Shown here one piece after another: positions 63,643 to 64,000 of a stretch of DNA of 64,000 nucleotides. Numbering within the stretch: position 1 is the stretch's first letter; each line of letters opens with the position of its first letter. Under the pieces are notes generated by a model, which was given only the letters and a program-made list of their open reading frames with translations, ran no database searches and was not told the DNA's origin. Source of the DNA: Neisseriaceae bacterium CLB008 (GTDB lineage: Bacteria > Pseudomonadota > Gammaproteobacteria > Burkholderiales > Neisseriaceae); contig CP166133.1 of NCBI GenBank assembly GCA_041228285.1, positions 1,955,380 through 2,019,379 of the forward strand, in the 5' to 3' direction. Position numbers and translations under genes: made by a program.

Positions 63643-64000
63643 ATGTCTTACCCTACTGTTAAAAAAATTGCTTTATATTGCGTGGGCGCCTTAACCGGCA
63701 TCGGCCTAAGCGTCAGCTTACAGGCTCATGCCAATCAAGCCAGCGACACCAACCTGCCGGTACAAGACCTAAGAACCTTTGCTGAGGTTTACGGCCGCAT
63801 TAAAGCCGAATACGTAGAAGAAAAGCCGGACAGCAAATTGATCGAAGACGCGATCAAAGGCATGGCTTCCAGCCTCGACCCTCACTCCGAATACATGGAC
63901 ACTAAGGGCTATCTTGACCTGCAGGAAAACACCAGCGGCGAATTTGGCGGCCTTGGCCTTGAGGTCGGTGCTGAAAATGGCTTGGTGCGCGTGATTTCCC
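63643..64000 (+). CDS. ctpA: Carboxyl-terminal processing protease CtpA/Prc (N-terminal part)
   Basis: 119 codons are visible before the window ends. Signal sequence (YCVGALTGIGLSVSLQAHA), then LRTFAEVYGRIKAEYVEEKPDSKLIEDAIKGMASSLDPHSEYMD and the start of the PDZ domain (GEFGGLGLEV), standard for S41 peptidases. The Ser/Lys dyad lies beyond the window. AAGAGGAAC precedes the ATG. The gpmI-envC-ctpA order is common in proteobacteria. Confidence 0.93.
   Translation, partial: MSYPTVKKIALYCVGALTGIGLSVSLQAHANQASDTNLPVQDLRTFAEVYGRIKAEYVEEKPDSKLIEDAIKGMASSLDPHSEYMDTKGYLDLQENTSGEFGGLGLEVGAENGLVRVIS

Overview
The window looks like a chromosomal segment of a Gram-negative betaproteobacterium, most likely of the order Neisseriales. 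The main support is the block fur (minus) / bamE-dapB (plus) with aat beside fur, which I recall from Neisseria. TonB uptake, a chaperone-usher pilus, BamE and EnvC confirm an outer membrane. No rRNA, tRNA, prophage or complete insertion sequence was seen. The genus was not identified.

Layout. (1) 1-7.3 kb, minus strand: a ferric-hydroxamate uptake operon, fhuC-fhuD-fhuB, then a cyclic-peptide-type ABC exporter and a TonB-dependent receptor cut by the window edge. (2) 7.5-10.0 kb: a small membrane protein, a TetR regulator and a DUF418 membrane protein preceded by a TetR-type palindrome. (3) 10.4-20.8 kb, plus strand: seven tightly packed genes (hydantoinase, M20 amidohydrolase, DUF917 protein, urocanase-like enzyme, MHS transporter, double-length LysR regulator, exported histidine-ammonia-lyase homologue without the MIO triad). 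Read in reverse gene order, the enzymes spell out a route ergothioneine -> thiourocanate -> thiohydantoin propionate -> hydantoin propionate -> N-carbamoyl-glutamate -> glutamate. This is the most interesting metabolic system in the window. (4) 20.9-24.9 kb: a lipoprotein, azoreductase, YcaC-like hydrolase, a DNA-invertase-type serine recombinase and a small membrane protein. (5) 24.9-32.1 kb, minus strand: a complete chaperone-usher fimbrial operon headed by a gene for a small protein resembling the RNA polymerase alpha C-terminal domain. (6) 32.1-36.9 kb: an AT-rich gene-poor stretch with perfect palindromes, an autotransporter remnant, a PNPOx-family protein, a periplasmic broad-specificity racemase and an MFS transporter.

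(7) 37.0-49.7 kb: a complete type I-F CRISPR-Cas locus. Array 1 (37 repeats, read on the minus strand) and array 2 (18 repeats including a degenerate last one, plus strand) flank cas1, cas2-3, csy1, csy2, csy3 and cas6f. The two leaders share blocks at identical distances from their first repeats, and a common half-site lies just before both cas1 and csy1, suggesting coordinated control.

(8) 49.8-64 kb: housekeeping genes dapD, aat, fur, bamE, dapB, thiD, a DUF945 protein, a fatty acid desaturase, an LtaS-type sulfatase, ruvX, yqgE, gpmI, envC and the start of ctpA, mostly separated by clear hairpin terminators.

All calls rest on reading the sequence and remembered family features; no database search was run.
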